Of a stretch of DNA of 34,983 bases, positions 7,789-16,850 are shown one piece after another (position 1 is the first letter of the stretch; each line of letters opens with the position of its first letter). A model generated the notes under the pieces. The model searched no databases, was not told where the DNA came from, and saw only the letters and a program-made list of their open reading frames with translations. This DNA is from Alphaproteobacteria bacterium. GTDB lineage: Bacteria; Pseudomonadota; Alphaproteobacteria; Micavibrionales; Micavibrionaceae. The translations under genes and the position numbers were made by a program. Location: the NCBI GenBank assembly GCA_021776025.1, contig JAJFGR010000010.1, positions 1 through 34,983 on the forward strand. The letters run 5' to 3'.

Positions 7789-9207
7789 TTAAAGCTTAAT
7801 CACAGCCATCTTATCCTGCGTCATGTCGTGCATAGTGTAACCGATACCGCCGGTGTTATAACCGGACTGGCGGCGTCCCGCGAAGGGCATCCAGTCAACA
7901 CGGAAAGCTGTGTGGTCATTGACCATCACAGCCGTAGCATCTAGCTCCTGTACACACTTCATCGCCGTATCGAGATTTTTGGTAAAGACAGAGGCCTGGA
8001 ACGCGAAGGGCAGCGCGTTCGATTGTTCGATGGCTTTGTCCATATCTTCATAAGAGTAAACACACACGGCAGGTCCAAAGATTTCCATGTTGGAGACTCT
8101 GGCATCATCCGGCGGGTTCAGTAAAACAGTGGGGGCATATGTTGTGTCGCCTAACTTCTTTCCACCTGTAAGTATTTTAGCGCCTTCGGATTTAGCTTCC
8201 TCAATCCATTCTGACACACGGTCCACTTCGCGCGGACGGATCAGCGGGCCGCATTCTGTTTTTTCGTCCGTAGCATTACCAACGACAAGCTTTGATGCAC
8301 CGTCGGCCAGCATTTGTGCAATATCTTCAGCCTGTTTCTTTGGCGCAAAGACGCGTTGCACAGACACACAAACTTGTCCTGAATGGTAAAAACCACCTTT
8401 GAGCAAGCTGGGGATCATGGTGTCTATATCAGCGCTGCCATCAACAATTACAGGAGCCGCGCCTCCATGCTCCAACGCACAGCGCGTCCCCGGCGCAAGC
8501 TTGGATCGCAGCATCCAGCCAACTTTAGCTGAACCAATGAACGAGAAGAACGCAACGCGCGGATCAGTCACTAATTTCTCTGCCGTGGGAATATCGCACG
8601 CGACAAAGCGACACCATTCTTCCGGCAGGCCTGCTTCGTACAAAATATCGACAAACGCCTTGCAAGACAGCGGTGTGTCATCCGCCGGCTTAACCAGCAC
8701 AGGGCAGCCAACAGCTACAGCCGGAGCAACCTGATGCACGATCAAATTGAGCGGGTGGTTAAAGGCAGATACAGCCACAACAATGCCGATCGGTTCGCGG
8801 CTTGTGAAAGCCATACGTCCGGCCCCGGCTTCGGTGAGATCCATCGGAATTTCTTTACCGGCCATGTGGGACAGCTCTTTGATACATAAACCAACGCCGT
8901 CAATCGCGCGCGTCACTTCCACCCGCGCATCGATCAGTGGCTTGCCACCTTCATTGGCAATTTGAAAAGCCAGTTCCTCAAACCGTTCCTCCATGATTTT
9001 GGCCGCTTTTTTGAGGATGTCGATGCGCTTGTAGGAGGGCAGCCAGTTGTTCCGGTTACGGAACAAGCCATGAGCTACTTCCAGGTACTTATCGACATCA
9101 TCCCAGCCAACCATTGGTACGGAACCGATGGCTTTTAGGTCAAAAGGATTAACGATTTCCAATTCATCGGACTTTTTTGCTTTAGCAAGAGCACTCATAT
9201 CAAACAC
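7789..9207 (-). CDS. NAD(P)-dependent aldehyde dehydrogenase
   Basis: A 472-residue aldehyde dehydrogenase superfamily enzyme of normal length. It oxidises an aldehyde to the acid (or acyl-CoA) with NAD(P). The catalytic Cys280 lies in GQVCVSVQRVF and the general base Glu246 in LEHGGAAPV, 34 residues apart as in the family. The cofactor-binding stretches FNHPLNL, VKPADDTPLS and FIGSAKVG and the closing EIFGP are present. EHGG replaces the usual ELGG, as in glyceraldehyde-3-phosphate- or lactaldehyde-type members; the substrate is not readable. The ATG at 9207 lies 13 nt inside the upstream acetolactate-synthase-like gene, which points to coupled translation. The pairing suggests that the aldehyde is made by, or related to, the ThDP enzyme's product. 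Confidence 0.9.
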   Translation of the reverse strand: MFDMSALAKAKKSDELEIVNPFDLKAIGSVPMVGWDDVDKYLEVAHGLFRNRNNWLPSYKRIDILKKAAKIMEERFEELAFQIANEGGKPLIDARVEVTRAIDGVGLCIKELSHMAGKEIPMDLTEAGAGRMAFTSREPIGIVVAVSAFNHPLNLIVHQVAPAVAVGCPVLVKPADDTPLSCKAFVDILYEAGLPEEWCRFVACDIPTAEKLVTDPRVAFFSFIGSAKVGWMLRSKLAPGTRCALEHGGAAPVIVDGSADIDTMIPSLLKGGFYHSGQVCVSVQRVFAPKKQAEDIAQMLADGASKLVVGNATDEKTECGPLIRPREVDRVSEWIEEAKSEGAKILTGGKKLGDTTYAPTVLLNPPDDARVSNMEIFGPAVCVYSYEDMDKAIEQSNALPFAFQASVFTKNLDTAMKCVQELDATAVMVNDHTAFRVDWMPFAGRRQSGYNTGGIGYTMHDMTQDKMAVIKL

Positions 9208-10880
9208 ACTTTTTCTGCAAGTTCATCGATCAGGACTCTCTGATTTTCGGAGTAATCGACAGGCAAGTCCACCAGATGCACACCACCCGCCTCGAACGCT
9301 TTTTCAAAAGTAGGGACGAGGTTTTCAGCGCTATCAACCCGGTGGCCGGTTGCGCCGTAGCTCGCAGCGTATTTCACAAAGTCCGGGTTGCCGAATTCCA
9401 GCCCCCAATCTTCAAACCCCGCATGAGATTGTTTCCAGCGGATCATGCCGTAAGAGCTATCATTCAGAACGGTAACAACCATATTAAGCCCGAGACGTAC
9501 AGCCGTTTCCATCTCCTGCGAATTCATCCTGAATCCACCATCGCCGCAAATCGCCATCACGCGACGGTCCGGATGCAACATCGCCGCCATCATAGCTGAC
9601 GGCAGGCCAGCGCCCATTGTTGCCAAGGCATTATCCAGCAGCACTGTGTTTGGTTCATAGGCTTTGTAATTACGCGCATACCATATTTTATAAATACCGT
9701 TGTCCAGCGCGATAATATCTTTATCACCCATGACTTTACGGGTATCAGCAACAAAGCGCTGCGGAATGATGGGGAAGCGCGAATCGTCTGCGCCTTCTAT
9801 GATATGTGCCTCCACTTCGTTACGTATTTTTTCAAAATAAGATGTGTTGCACTTTACCTCACCATCAAGTTTGTCTTTCAGTTTCTCTATAGAAGCTGCC
9901 AGATCCCCCACGACTTCGACCTGCGGGAAATAAACCTGATCGACCTGTGCAGATTTATAATTGACGTGAATAACTTTCTTGCCACCCTCTTCCATGAAAA
10001 AGGGCGGTTTTTCCACCACGTCATGACCGACATTGATAATCAGATCAGCACGATTGATCGCGCAGTGTAGATAATCTCCGTCTGATAACGCTGCTGTGCC
10101 CAGACAAAGCTCTGAACGTTCGTCAACGACGCCCTTGCCCATCTGGGTGACGAAGAACGGAATGCGCGTTGTTTGAATAAAACCACTGAGAGCGCCGCGT
10201 GCATCTTTGCGATTTGCCCCTGCACCGATCAGCACCAACGGCATTTTAGCTTCTTTAATCAGCTTCACAGCTTCATCTAACACCGCATCACCAGCCACCG
10301 CATAATGGCGCGGGTGCGGTGGTAGAACATGTTCATTCGTATCTTCCGCCGCAATATCTTCGGGGAGTTCCAGCAGCACCGCGCCGGGGCGCTCCTCTTC
10401 GGCCACGCGGAAAGCTTCCCGCACAAGCGCCGGGATCGTATTGCCGTGAACAATCTGTTTGGACATTTTGCAAATCGGGTCAAACAGCCCGACAATATCA
10501 ATAATTTGAAACTGGCCCTGTTTGGATTTCTTGATCGGCTTTTGTCCGGTGAGCATAATTAGCGGCATACCGCCCAGATGCGCGTAAGCCGCCGGTGTCG
10601 CAAAATTCGTCGCGCCGGGGCCGAGCGTAGCCATACAAACTCCGGCTTTACCGGTGAGGCGGCCATAAGTCGCAGCCATAAAAGCGGCGCCTTGTTCATG
10701 GCGGGTAAGAACCAGCTTGATTTTAGACGTACGCAACGACTCCACCATATCGAGGTTTTCTTCCCCTGGCACGGCGAAGATATGCTCCACCCCTTCGGCT
10801 TCGAGGGCCTGAACGAACAAATCTGAGGCCTTGGTTGTTTGTGTTGCTATGTTTTCAATTTTTTGTGGCGCTGTGCTCAT
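9195..10880 (-). CDS. Acetolactate synthase large-subunit-like ThDP enzyme
   Basis: A 561-residue ThDP-dependent enzyme of the acetolactate synthase family. The ATG at 10880 is chosen over the one at 10916 because AAAGGAAAAA precedes it, and the extra 12 residues look like read-through. The ThDP-activating Glu62 sits in LTRHEQGAAFMA. The C-terminal ThDP/magnesium motif GDGGFRMNSQEME lies near residues 445-460, with the closing ND about 27 residues later. The family would decarboxylate pyruvate and join it to a second keto acid. The RFDDR motif of many biosynthetic enzymes is absent (NVGHDVVEKPP instead), and no small regulatory subunit gene is adjacent. A role outside branched-chain synthesis is therefore likely. 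It stands 83 nt after the FMN glutamate-synthase-like gene. Confidence 0.85.
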   Translation of the reverse strand: MSTAPQKIENIATQTTKASDLFVQALEAEGVEHIFAVPGEENLDMVESLRTSKIKLVLTRHEQGAAFMAATYGRLTGKAGVCMATLGPGATNFATPAAYAHLGGMPLIMLTGQKPIKKSKQGQFQIIDIVGLFDPICKMSKQIVHGNTIPALVREAFRVAEEERPGAVLLELPEDIAAEDTNEHVLPPHPRHYAVAGDAVLDEAVKLIKEAKMPLVLIGAGANRKDARGALSGFIQTTRIPFFVTQMGKGVVDERSELCLGTAALSDGDYLHCAINRADLIINVGHDVVEKPPFFMEEGGKKVIHVNYKSAQVDQVYFPQVEVVGDLAASIEKLKDKLDGEVKCNTSYFEKIRNEVEAHIIEGADDSRFPIIPQRFVADTRKVMGDKDIIALDNGIYKIWYARNYKAYEPNTVLLDNALATMGAGLPSAMMAAMLHPDRRVMAICGDGGFRMNSQEMETAVRLGLNMVVTVLNDSSYGMIRWKQSHAGFEDWGLEFGNPDFVKYAASYGATGHRVDSAENLVPTFEKAFEAGGVHLVDLPVDYSENQRVLIDELAEKVCLI

Positions 10881-10963
10881 GAATTTTTCCTTTTCTGTTT
10901 TAAACTTGCCGCACAAGAGATTCGTTTGTTCTAGTAATAATTGTTGAAACTATATTCTCTATA

Positions 10964-12532
10964 TTAACCACAATAACTCCCATGCTTCTTGTCAGGTTCA
11001 GATGCTAAGGAGGTCGCAATATCTTTATATTTAGGCAAAATATTCGGACGGGGATACAACTCATCCATGGGAATGGATCTACCATTATTCTGTACAATAC
11101 GGATATGTTTACGCCCCATCAAACGCGGCCTGCTGACTCCGCAAGAGTGAGAAATCACCTGCACTTCATGAACCATATTGCGACAATAATTGGCAACTTT
11201 CGTCGCCTTGTCTTCAGGGTTCAAGCCCTTTTGTAGCCGCTTGTTATGCGTTGTAATGCCTGTTGGGCAGGTGTTCTTATTACATTTAAGCGCCTGAATA
11301 CAGCCCAACGAGAACATAAACCCACGCGCCGAATTTACAAAATCTGCGCCAGAGGCAATCGCCCAGCTCACCTCAGAAGGCGTAACCAGCTTCCCGGAAG
11401 CGATAAGCCTGATTCGATCCCGCAGCCCGTATTTGTACAGGATGTCAGAGACAAGCGGCAGAGACTCTTTCACTACCAACCCAACATTATCCATCAGCGG
11501 CATCGGCGCCGCGCCCGTTCCACCATCACCGCTATCAACAGTAATAAAATCAGGTGCGCTTTCAATGCCGCGCTCATGTATCAACTCGCATAGCTTCTCA
11601 AGCCAGCCAAAAGACCCAATAACCGCTTTAAAACCAACCGGCTTGCCCGTCACATCGCGAATACGGTTAATCACGTCCAGCATTTCACCGGGACTGTTAA
11701 TTTCAGGATGGCGGTTAGGGGAAATAGAATCCACCCCTGCCGGAATGCCACGGATTGTCGCAATTTCTGGCGTAACTTTTACGCCGGGTAAAATGCCGCC
11801 CTTACCGGGTTTTGCGCCCTGGCTCATTTTTAGCTCGAACATTCGTACTTGCTCATGGGCCGCAATTTCTTTGAGCTTATGATCGCAAAGGTCTCCTTTT
11901 TCATTGCGCACGCCGTATTTGGCTGTACCAATCTGCATGACAATATCTGCACCGCCAGCAAGGTGATGCGGAGATAGGCCGCCCTCACCGGTATTCATCC
12001 AGCAGTCGGCCATCCGCGCACCATTTGATAGAGCGAGCACCGCGGGCGTGGACAGCGCACCGTAGCTCATCGCTGAAATATTAAAAAATGACGGCGCGTT
12101 ATAGGGCTGCTTACAATAAGGCCCAATCTCCACGGGCTGCATTTCCACTGCATCCTCATTCAAAGTCGGGAAGGGGCAATTGACAAAAATCGCCGTCCCT
12201 GCAGGCGTCAGATTTTTGGTGGAGCCAAAGGCCACCGTGTTGTCGTGATTCTTTGCCGCCCGGCTCACCCATTCACGTTCGGCACGGTTAAAAGGCATTT
12301 CCTCCCGGTCCATGGCAAAGAAATACTGCCGGAAAAATTCTCCCAACATTGAAAATAAATAACGGAACCGTCCCAGAACTGGATAGTTTTTACGAACAGC
12401 ATCTTTGGTCTGGCTAATATCAAGGATAAACAAAATGATGACAGCCAAAACAGCCAACCCGACAGCAGAGACAAATAATGTTGATAATATCTGCAGGCCC
12501 GTCATTACAAAATCGTGAGAAGGTGTATTCAT
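10964..12532 (-). CDS. FMN-binding glutamate synthase family protein, membrane-anchored
   Basis: A 522-residue stand-alone version of the synthase (FMN/iron-sulfur) domain of glutamate synthase. An N-terminal membrane helix (about residues 13-38, LQILSTLFVSAVGLAVLAVIILF in part) anchors it. Domain marks include ISAMSYGALS, NTGEGGLSPHH, QGAKPGKGGILPG, the FMN-binding VDSGDGGTGAAP and ASGKLVTPSEV. The 3Fe-4S cluster cysteines are in SLGCIQALKCNKNTCPTG (C-x5-C-x4-C). No glutaminase domain or NADPH subunit is present, so the electron donor and the exact reaction are unknown. AAGGAA precedes the ATG. It heads a five-gene minus-strand unit. I recall the neighbourhood of this protein, an acetolactate-synthase-like enzyme and an aldehyde dehydrogenase from other proteobacteria. 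Confidence 0.88.
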   Translation of the reverse strand: MNTPSHDFVMTGLQILSTLFVSAVGLAVLAVIILFILDISQTKDAVRKNYPVLGRFRYLFSMLGEFFRQYFFAMDREEMPFNRAEREWVSRAAKNHDNTVAFGSTKNLTPAGTAIFVNCPFPTLNEDAVEMQPVEIGPYCKQPYNAPSFFNISAMSYGALSTPAVLALSNGARMADCWMNTGEGGLSPHHLAGGADIVMQIGTAKYGVRNEKGDLCDHKLKEIAAHEQVRMFELKMSQGAKPGKGGILPGVKVTPEIATIRGIPAGVDSISPNRHPEINSPGEMLDVINRIRDVTGKPVGFKAVIGSFGWLEKLCELIHERGIESAPDFITVDSGDGGTGAAPMPLMDNVGLVVKESLPLVSDILYKYGLRDRIRLIASGKLVTPSEVSWAIASGADFVNSARGFMFSLGCIQALKCNKNTCPTGITTHNKRLQKGLNPEDKATKVANYCRNMVHEVQVISHSCGVSRPRLMGRKHIRIVQNNGRSIPMDELYPRPNILPKYKDIATSLASEPDKKHGSYCG

Positions 12533-12718
12533 AGTTTAATTCCTTAATTTTTAAAGCCAGTTAATACGTTTTCTATTTTGTCACAGCGTACAGAAACAAG
12601 GCGTAACAATTAATTGTTTTTATAGATCTTTATAAGAGTATTGTTGTACAAGCACACTAGCTCCATTATTTAGATGTAATTAGACAAAAAAGGTTACATT
12701 AACCATAAGTTTGGGTTT

Positions 12719-13342
12719 ATGCTGGAAAAAGAAAATCAGGAGTTTCAACGATCGCAAGATGAGCGGATGCTTGTTGCCAAACTCCGTGATGGCAATAATG
12801 CGGCCTATGAAGAGCTGATCAGAGCTTATGGGCCGCGCCTTCTTATACTCGCGCAGAACATGTTAAACGATCAAGATTCTGCGAAGGACTGTCTGCAGGA
12901 AGCCTATATCCAGGCATTTAAGAATATTGATAAATTTGAAGAACGATCCACCCTTTCAACCTGGCTTTATCGAATTACTGTAAATTGTGCGCTGATGCAT
13001 TTGCGTAGCCAGAAGCAGAAAAATGAAACCTCTTTTGACGCTCTGATGCCAAAATTTGACGGCGATGGTTGCCGGATAGAACCTCTTTGGGCGGAATTCC
13101 AGTCTGTAGAGACCATGATGGAATCTGCTGAAACAAAGAAGGTCGTGTATAAAGCCATTCAGCAACTACCGGAAGATTACCGGATTGTATTGATTTTACG
13201 CGACATTGAAGAACTATCAACTAATGATGCGGCAGAAATTCTGGAAGTTAGTAAAGCCGTAGTGAAAACCCGACTGCATCGAGCACGGTCTGCTCTGAAA
13301 AAGCTATTGGAACCCTTACTCAAGGAGGGACAATCATGTTGA
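12719..13342 (+). CDS. ECF-type RNA polymerase sigma factor
   Basis: A 207-residue sigma-70 family protein of extracytoplasmic-function size. Region 2 spans about residues 25-95 (ELIRAYGPRLLILAQNML, KDCLQEAYIQAFKNIDKFEERSTLSTWLYRITVNCAL). Region 4 spans about 140-195 (AIQQLPEDYRIVLILRDIEELSTNDAAEILEVSKAVVKTRLHRARSAL, quoted here only as a landmark in part: LPEDYRIVLILRD). The ATG at 12719 has only a weak ribosome site. A short palindrome GGTTACATTAACC lies at 12692-12704, just upstream. The anti-sigma gene overlaps the 3' end by 7 nt, so the two are translationally coupled. The flanking dps, katA and oxyR hint at a stress regulon, but the target promoters are unknown. Confidence 0.9.
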   Translation: MLEKENQEFQRSQDERMLVAKLRDGNNAAYEELIRAYGPRLLILAQNMLNDQDSAKDCLQEAYIQAFKNIDKFEERSTLSTWLYRITVNCALMHLRSQKQKNETSFDALMPKFDGDGCRIEPLWAEFQSVETMMESAETKKVVYKAIQQLPEDYRIVLILRDIEELSTNDAAEILEVSKAVVKTRLHRARSALKKLLEPLLKEGQSC

Positions 13343-13626
13343 AGAGAGTAATTAGTAAATTCCCTTTGATGATTAACTGCAATGAAGCGGAAAGCTTTAT
13401 GTTGAATTATCTGGAAGATGATTTAACCAGGAAGCAAAAGTTTGTTTTCGAGATGCATCTAAAAATGTGTAAGGAGTGCCGTGCTTATCTAAAAGCCTAC
13501 AAACAAACAATTGCTCTGGGCAAAGCAGCGTTTGATGACCCGAATGCCCCTGTGCCGCATGACTTTCCCGAAGATTTAATCACAGCAATTCTTGAAGCAA
13601 GGGTTGCTGATAATACAGAGCATTAA
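13336..13626 (+). CDS. Zinc-finger (zf-HC2-like) anti-sigma factor
   Basis: A 96-residue soluble protein with EAESFMLNYLEDDLT followed by the zinc-binding H-x3-C-x2-C motif in MHLKMCKECRAYL, the hallmark of ZAS/zf-HC2 anti-sigma domains. These bind region 2/4 of a partner ECF sigma and release it on a signal, often redox change at the cysteines. There is no membrane segment, so it senses in the cytoplasm. AAGGAGGGA lies about 6 nt upstream of the ATG, inside the sigma gene, and the coding regions overlap by 7 nt. Both facts fit stoichiometric co-production with the sigma. Confidence 0.85.
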   Translation: MLKRVISKFPLMINCNEAESFMLNYLEDDLTRKQKFVFEMHLKMCKECRAYLKAYKQTIALGKAAFDDPNAPVPHDFPEDLITAILEARVADNTEH

Positions 13627-13788
13627 AGAGTTTCTATCATCTCTCAATTTGGGAGTAGCAACCGAGCTTAACGGTTAACTTATTGATATGTTTAAGATTA
13701 AATTGGTGGCGCGCGCCTCTGTGCCGTGTCCTATATCGTAAAAAGCTATCCACTAGAAACTACTCCCGTCAATCATCAGGATAGACTC

Positions 13789-14226
13789 TTACTGGCTACT
13801 ATTGAGCATCCATTTATTTTTACTATGTACGCTCATACGATCAACCAACACGCCTATAACCACTTCATTATCAACGTTCTGCGCTGCTTTAAGTGCTTGT
13901 TGCAATGTGTTTTGAATAGAGCTTTGAGCCTCTGCTAAATCTTTGACCATGTTTACTGCCGTTGCCTCTTCATCACCATCTTCAATGGTTCGGATCGTAT
14001 CATAAGCTTTCCAGCTGCCTGGTGCCTTTTCACCAAGAGCGCGGATCAACTCTGCAATTTCATCAACCGCTTCGGCTAAATCTGTATATTGCTCTTCAAA
14101 TAATTGGTGTAAAGATTTGAAATGCGGCCCCTCAACATTCCAGTGATAATTCTGTGTTTTTAAATAAAGTGCCTGACTATCTGCCAGTACTTTTTTTAAA
14201 GCTTCTACAACAAGTTTATTGCTCAT
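13789..14226 (-). CDS. dps: Dps-family ferritin-like DNA-protection protein
   Basis: A 145-residue Dps/ferritin-like protein. The ferroxidase-site residues lie in NYHWNVEGPHF and in the following helix, LFEEQYTDLAEAVDEIAE, in the arrangement expected of the inter-subunit iron site. It would form a dodecamer that oxidises Fe(II) with peroxide and may shield DNA. AAGGAG precedes the ATG by 8 nt. It lies on the minus strand 46 nt after katA, so it may be partly co-transcribed from the OxyR-controlled katA promoter. A CTATCC/GGATAG pairing with a following T-run (about 13786 down to 13737) might be a weak terminator. Confidence 0.9.
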   Translation of the reverse strand: MSNKLVVEALKKVLADSQALYLKTQNYHWNVEGPHFKSLHQLFEEQYTDLAEAVDEIAELIRALGEKAPGSWKAYDTIRTIEDGDEEATAVNMVKDLAEAQSSIQNTLQQALKAAQNVDNEVVIGVLVDRMSVHSKNKWMLNSSQ

Positions 14227-14272
14227 TTTCTTCTCCTTCTTTTACTGTGTTTTTCTTGGTCGTAATACTGGT

Positions 14273-15733
14273 TCACCCTTTCAATTCTTTCCGCGCCTTT
14301 CTAACACCGTCACCATATGACGAATCTGCCTTATCAAAATATACCATCTGTTTTTCAATGATATTTTCAGGTACGCTCTGCATCGTTTCAGCGATATTCA
14401 TGCACAAACGTTCTTTCTGACCATCATCGAACAGACGGAACAAATCTCCAGCTTGCGTGTAATCATCATTGCCTTCGCGATGATTGTAACGATCTGCATC
14501 ACCGGAAATTTTCAACGGCGGCTCTGCTAGTTCAGAATTTTGTTCTGCTCCACCAAAGCTGTTTGGCTCGTAATAAGCTTCCTGATTACCAGATTTGTTG
14601 CCCATAAAATTCATAGACCCAGCCTGATGATAATGATGCACAGGGCATTTTGGTGAGTTCACAGGCAGAGATTCATAATGTGTACCAAGACGATAACGGT
14701 GCGCATCAGCATAAGAAAAAATTCGTGCCTGTAGCACTTTATCAGGAGAGAAACCAATTCCAGGTACGATGTTAGATGGCGACATTGCGACTTGCTCTAT
14801 TTCATTAAAATAATTTTCTGGGTTACGATTTAACTCCATCACGCCTATATCAATTAACGGATAGTCGCTGTGTGGCCAAACTTTGGTTAAATCAAACGGA
14901 TTATACGGTGTGTTTTCGGCGTCTGGCTCTGGCATAATCTGCACCTTCATGTCCCATTTTGGATTATTACCTTCTTCAATCGCACCAAACAATGCCTCTT
15001 GATACCCTTCACGGCTTTGACCAATCATTTTTGCGGCTTCGGCATTTGTGTAGTGTGCATGTCCTTGCTGCGTTTTGAAGTGAAATTTAACCCAGAAACG
15101 CTCCCCTGCTTGATTGGTCAGGCTGTAAGTATGTGAGCCGTACCCATTCATCTGCATCGGTGTTTTCGGGCAGCCACGATCAGAGAACAAAATTGTTATC
15201 TGATGTAAAGCTTCAGGGCTCTGCGACCAATAATCCCACATTGCTGTGGTGCTACGTAAGTTCGTTTTTGGGTGGCGTTTCTGAGTATGAACAAAATCTG
15301 GGAACTTATTAGGATCACGAATAAAGAAAACAGGTGTATTATTCCCAACCAGATCCCAGTTACCCTCTTCTGTGTAGAATTTTACAGCAAAACCACGTAC
15401 ATCGCGTTCATTGTCAGCCGCACCCATTTCACCAGCAACAGTAGAAAAACGAGTTATCAACTCTGTTTCAGCACCGGGCTTAAAGATAGCTGCTTTTGAG
15501 TATTTCTCGTAAATTTCAGAATTAGTGATTTTTAATGTCCCATAAGCACCCCAGCCTTTAGCGTGAACGACTCGTTCAGGAATACGCTCACGGTTTTGAT
15601 GTGCCAGTTTTTCAATCAATTGGTAATCTTGTAACAAAATCGGACCGCGCTCTCCTGCCGTTAAAGAATTTTGGTTATCAGTAATCGGGTTACCAGAGCT
15701 TGTAGTCATGACGGGACATTTTTTATCGGACAT
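14273..15733 (-). CDS. katA: Monofunctional heme catalase
   Basis: A 486-residue small-subunit (clade 3-like) catalase that decomposes hydrogen peroxide to water and oxygen. The distal His57 is in [13 protein letters not shown], with [12 protein letters not shown] and [17 protein letters not shown] after it. The distal Asn lies in [10 protein letters not shown]. The proximal heme ligand Tyr341 is in [19 protein letters not shown] sits 8 nt before the ATG. The oxyR gene is divergent, with a 100-bp spacer containing an OxyR box that overlaps the likely katA -35 region. No signal peptide is present, so it acts in the cytoplasm. Confidence 0.95.
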   Translation of the reverse strand: MSDKKCPVMTTSSGNPITDNQNSLTAGERGPILLQDYQLIEKLAHQNRERIPERVVHAKGWGAYGTLKITNSEIYEKYSKAAIFKPGAETELITRFSTVAGEMGAADNERDVRGFAVKFYTEEGNWDLVGNNTPVFFIRDPNKFPDFVHTQKRHPKTNLRSTTAMWDYWSQSPEALHQITILFSDRGCPKTPMQMNGYGSHTYSLTNQAGERFWVKFHFKTQQGHAHYTNAEAAKMIGQSREGYQEALFGAIEEGNNPKWDMKVQIMPEPDAENTPYNPFDLTKVWPHSDYPLIDIGVMELNRNPENYFNEIEQVAMSPSNIVPGIGFSPDKVLQARIFSYADAHRYRLGTHYESLPVNSPKCPVHHYHQAGSMNFMGNKSGNQEAYYEPNSFGGAEQNSELAEPPLKISGDADRYNHREGNDDYTQAGDLFRLFDDGQKERLCMNIAETMQSVPENIIEKQMVYFDKADSSYGDGVRKARKELKG

Positions 15734-15784
15734 TCTTTTTCTCCTGAATTTCGAGGTTATATATCTAGCTTATAAATATCTTAA

Positions 15785-15832
15785 TGATATAGCTATTATA
15801 AATTGTATATATGTGATATAGCTTTTATCTAT
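15785..15832. promoter_or_regulatory. OxyR operator region between katA and oxyR
   Basis: On the minus strand, 15832-15818 reads ATAGATAAAAGCTAT, fitting the OxyR half-site consensus ATAG-n-t-nnn-a-n-CTAT exactly. On the plus strand the 15-mer TGATATAGCT(A/T)TTAT occurs at 15785-15799 and again at 15814-15828, 29 bp apart. A TATAAT (-10 candidate) for katA lies at 15800-15795 on the minus strand. The OxyR box would then overlap the -35, as expected for activation. The same box ends one base before the oxyR ATG, which would allow autorepression. Confidence 0.7.
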
Positions 15833-15833
15833 A

Positions 15834-16712
15834 ATGAATTTACGGGACATTAAATACATATTGACCGCAGTGGAAACAGGCAGCTTTGTTCAAGCAGCAG
15901 AGGTGTGCCACATCAGCCAGCCTTCTTTAAGCATCCAAATTAAAAAGGTAGAGGAGCGACTTGGGCACGCTCTTTTTATACGTCACAAAAAAGGTGTACG
16001 GCTGTCTGAATTTGGTGAATCTGTTTTACCCTATTTTGAAACCGTTCAGAACAATGTACTCAAAATCAATAACCTTGCCGAGAAACAAAAGGGGAAACCT
16101 GCTCCTACTATGCGGCTCGGGGCTATTGCAACCGTTGCTCCTTACATATTTCCTTATCTAAAAAATACCGAAGATGTTGCTTTTGAAGAATCCACTACAG
16201 CAAAACTGATAAAAAAACTTTTGGACGATCAGATTGAAGCCGCATTGATGGCCTTGCCGATGAAAATTCCACAGCTGTCAACCATGACTCTATACAAAGA
16301 GCCTTTTTATCTTGCTGCCGCGCAGAATAATTCATATGCAGAAAAGATGGATTTTGAAACGATGGAGCCTCCACCAGAATGCCGATTTCTTATTTTATCA
16401 GAAGAGCATTGCATGGGTGAACAAACTATAAATTTATGTCGGTTACATCCAGGTAACAACAAGAAGGTTTTCAAAGCCAATAGCTTGGAAACAGTGCGCC
16501 ACATGGTTGCTACCAGTAACGACATGACATTAATACCAGCCTTGGCTATAAGGGCACATGATGGCTTAGCTTATTACTCTCTTCCATCTAAGTACCATAG
16601 AAACATTGGCCTAGTTTACAAAAAAAGTAGCAAACATATTGATCAAATCCATGCTTTGCATCATGACATTAAAAAATCAAGCTCTATTGATGAACTGAAA
16701 CTTTTAAAATAA
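15834..16712 (+). CDS. oxyR: OxyR-type LysR-family peroxide sensor
   Basis: A 292-residue LysR regulator. The N-terminal winged helix-turn-helix (residues 1-60) contains GSFVQAAEVCHISQPSLSIQIKKVEERLG. The effector domain carries Cys193 and Cys202 in EEHCMGEQTINLC. This is the 9-residue spacing and context of the redox pair Cys199/Cys208 of Escherichia coli OxyR, so this is OxyR rather than a generic LysR protein. No ribosome site precedes the ATG, and an OxyR half-site abuts it, so a leaderless transcript is possible. The divergent katA and adjacent dps are the obvious targets. Confidence 0.92.
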   Translation: MNLRDIKYILTAVETGSFVQAAEVCHISQPSLSIQIKKVEERLGHALFIRHKKGVRLSEFGESVLPYFETVQNNVLKINNLAEKQKGKPAPTMRLGAIATVAPYIFPYLKNTEDVAFEESTTAKLIKKLLDDQIEAALMALPMKIPQLSTMTLYKEPFYLAAAQNNSYAEKMDFETMEPPPECRFLILSEEHCMGEQTINLCRLHPGNNKKVFKANSLETVRHMVATSNDMTLIPALAIRAHDGLAYYSLPSKYHRNIGLVYKKSSKHIDQIHALHHDIKKSSSIDELKLLK

Positions 16713-16719
16713 GTTGCGA

Positions 16720-16850
16720 TGCTAGGAGTTGAATTTGGCCGGTAACGGGCTGATATGTCAGTGAACTATTTGAGGAAGCATGGATTGCACTCCCATACGT
16801 ACCCCCAAATGCACCTCCAGACTTCACGATTGTACGCGAACCTTGGCGAA
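16720..16850 (-). repeat. tRNA-like attachment fragment and integrase-leader remnant (copy B)
   Basis: 16720-16762 repeats copy A (824-866) with few changes. Copy B carries GCTAGGAGTTGAATTTGG where A has GCCAGGAGTTGAATTTGG. From 16787 it continues with GCACTCCCATACGTACCCCC, then GCACCTCC. The stretch to about 16850 aligns with 5413-5475 in copy D. On the minus strand the order is integrase-leader-like motif, then tRNA-3'-end-like fragment. This is a probable old attachment site without integrase. Another possible tRNA-like scrap (CGACCTTCGGCTTATGA) is at 16879-16895. Confidence 0.5.

Noticed and set aside
12692-12704. GGTTACATTAACC as an ECF sigma promoter element
   Set aside because: It is a short palindrome only; no paired -35/-10 of ECF type could be recognised.
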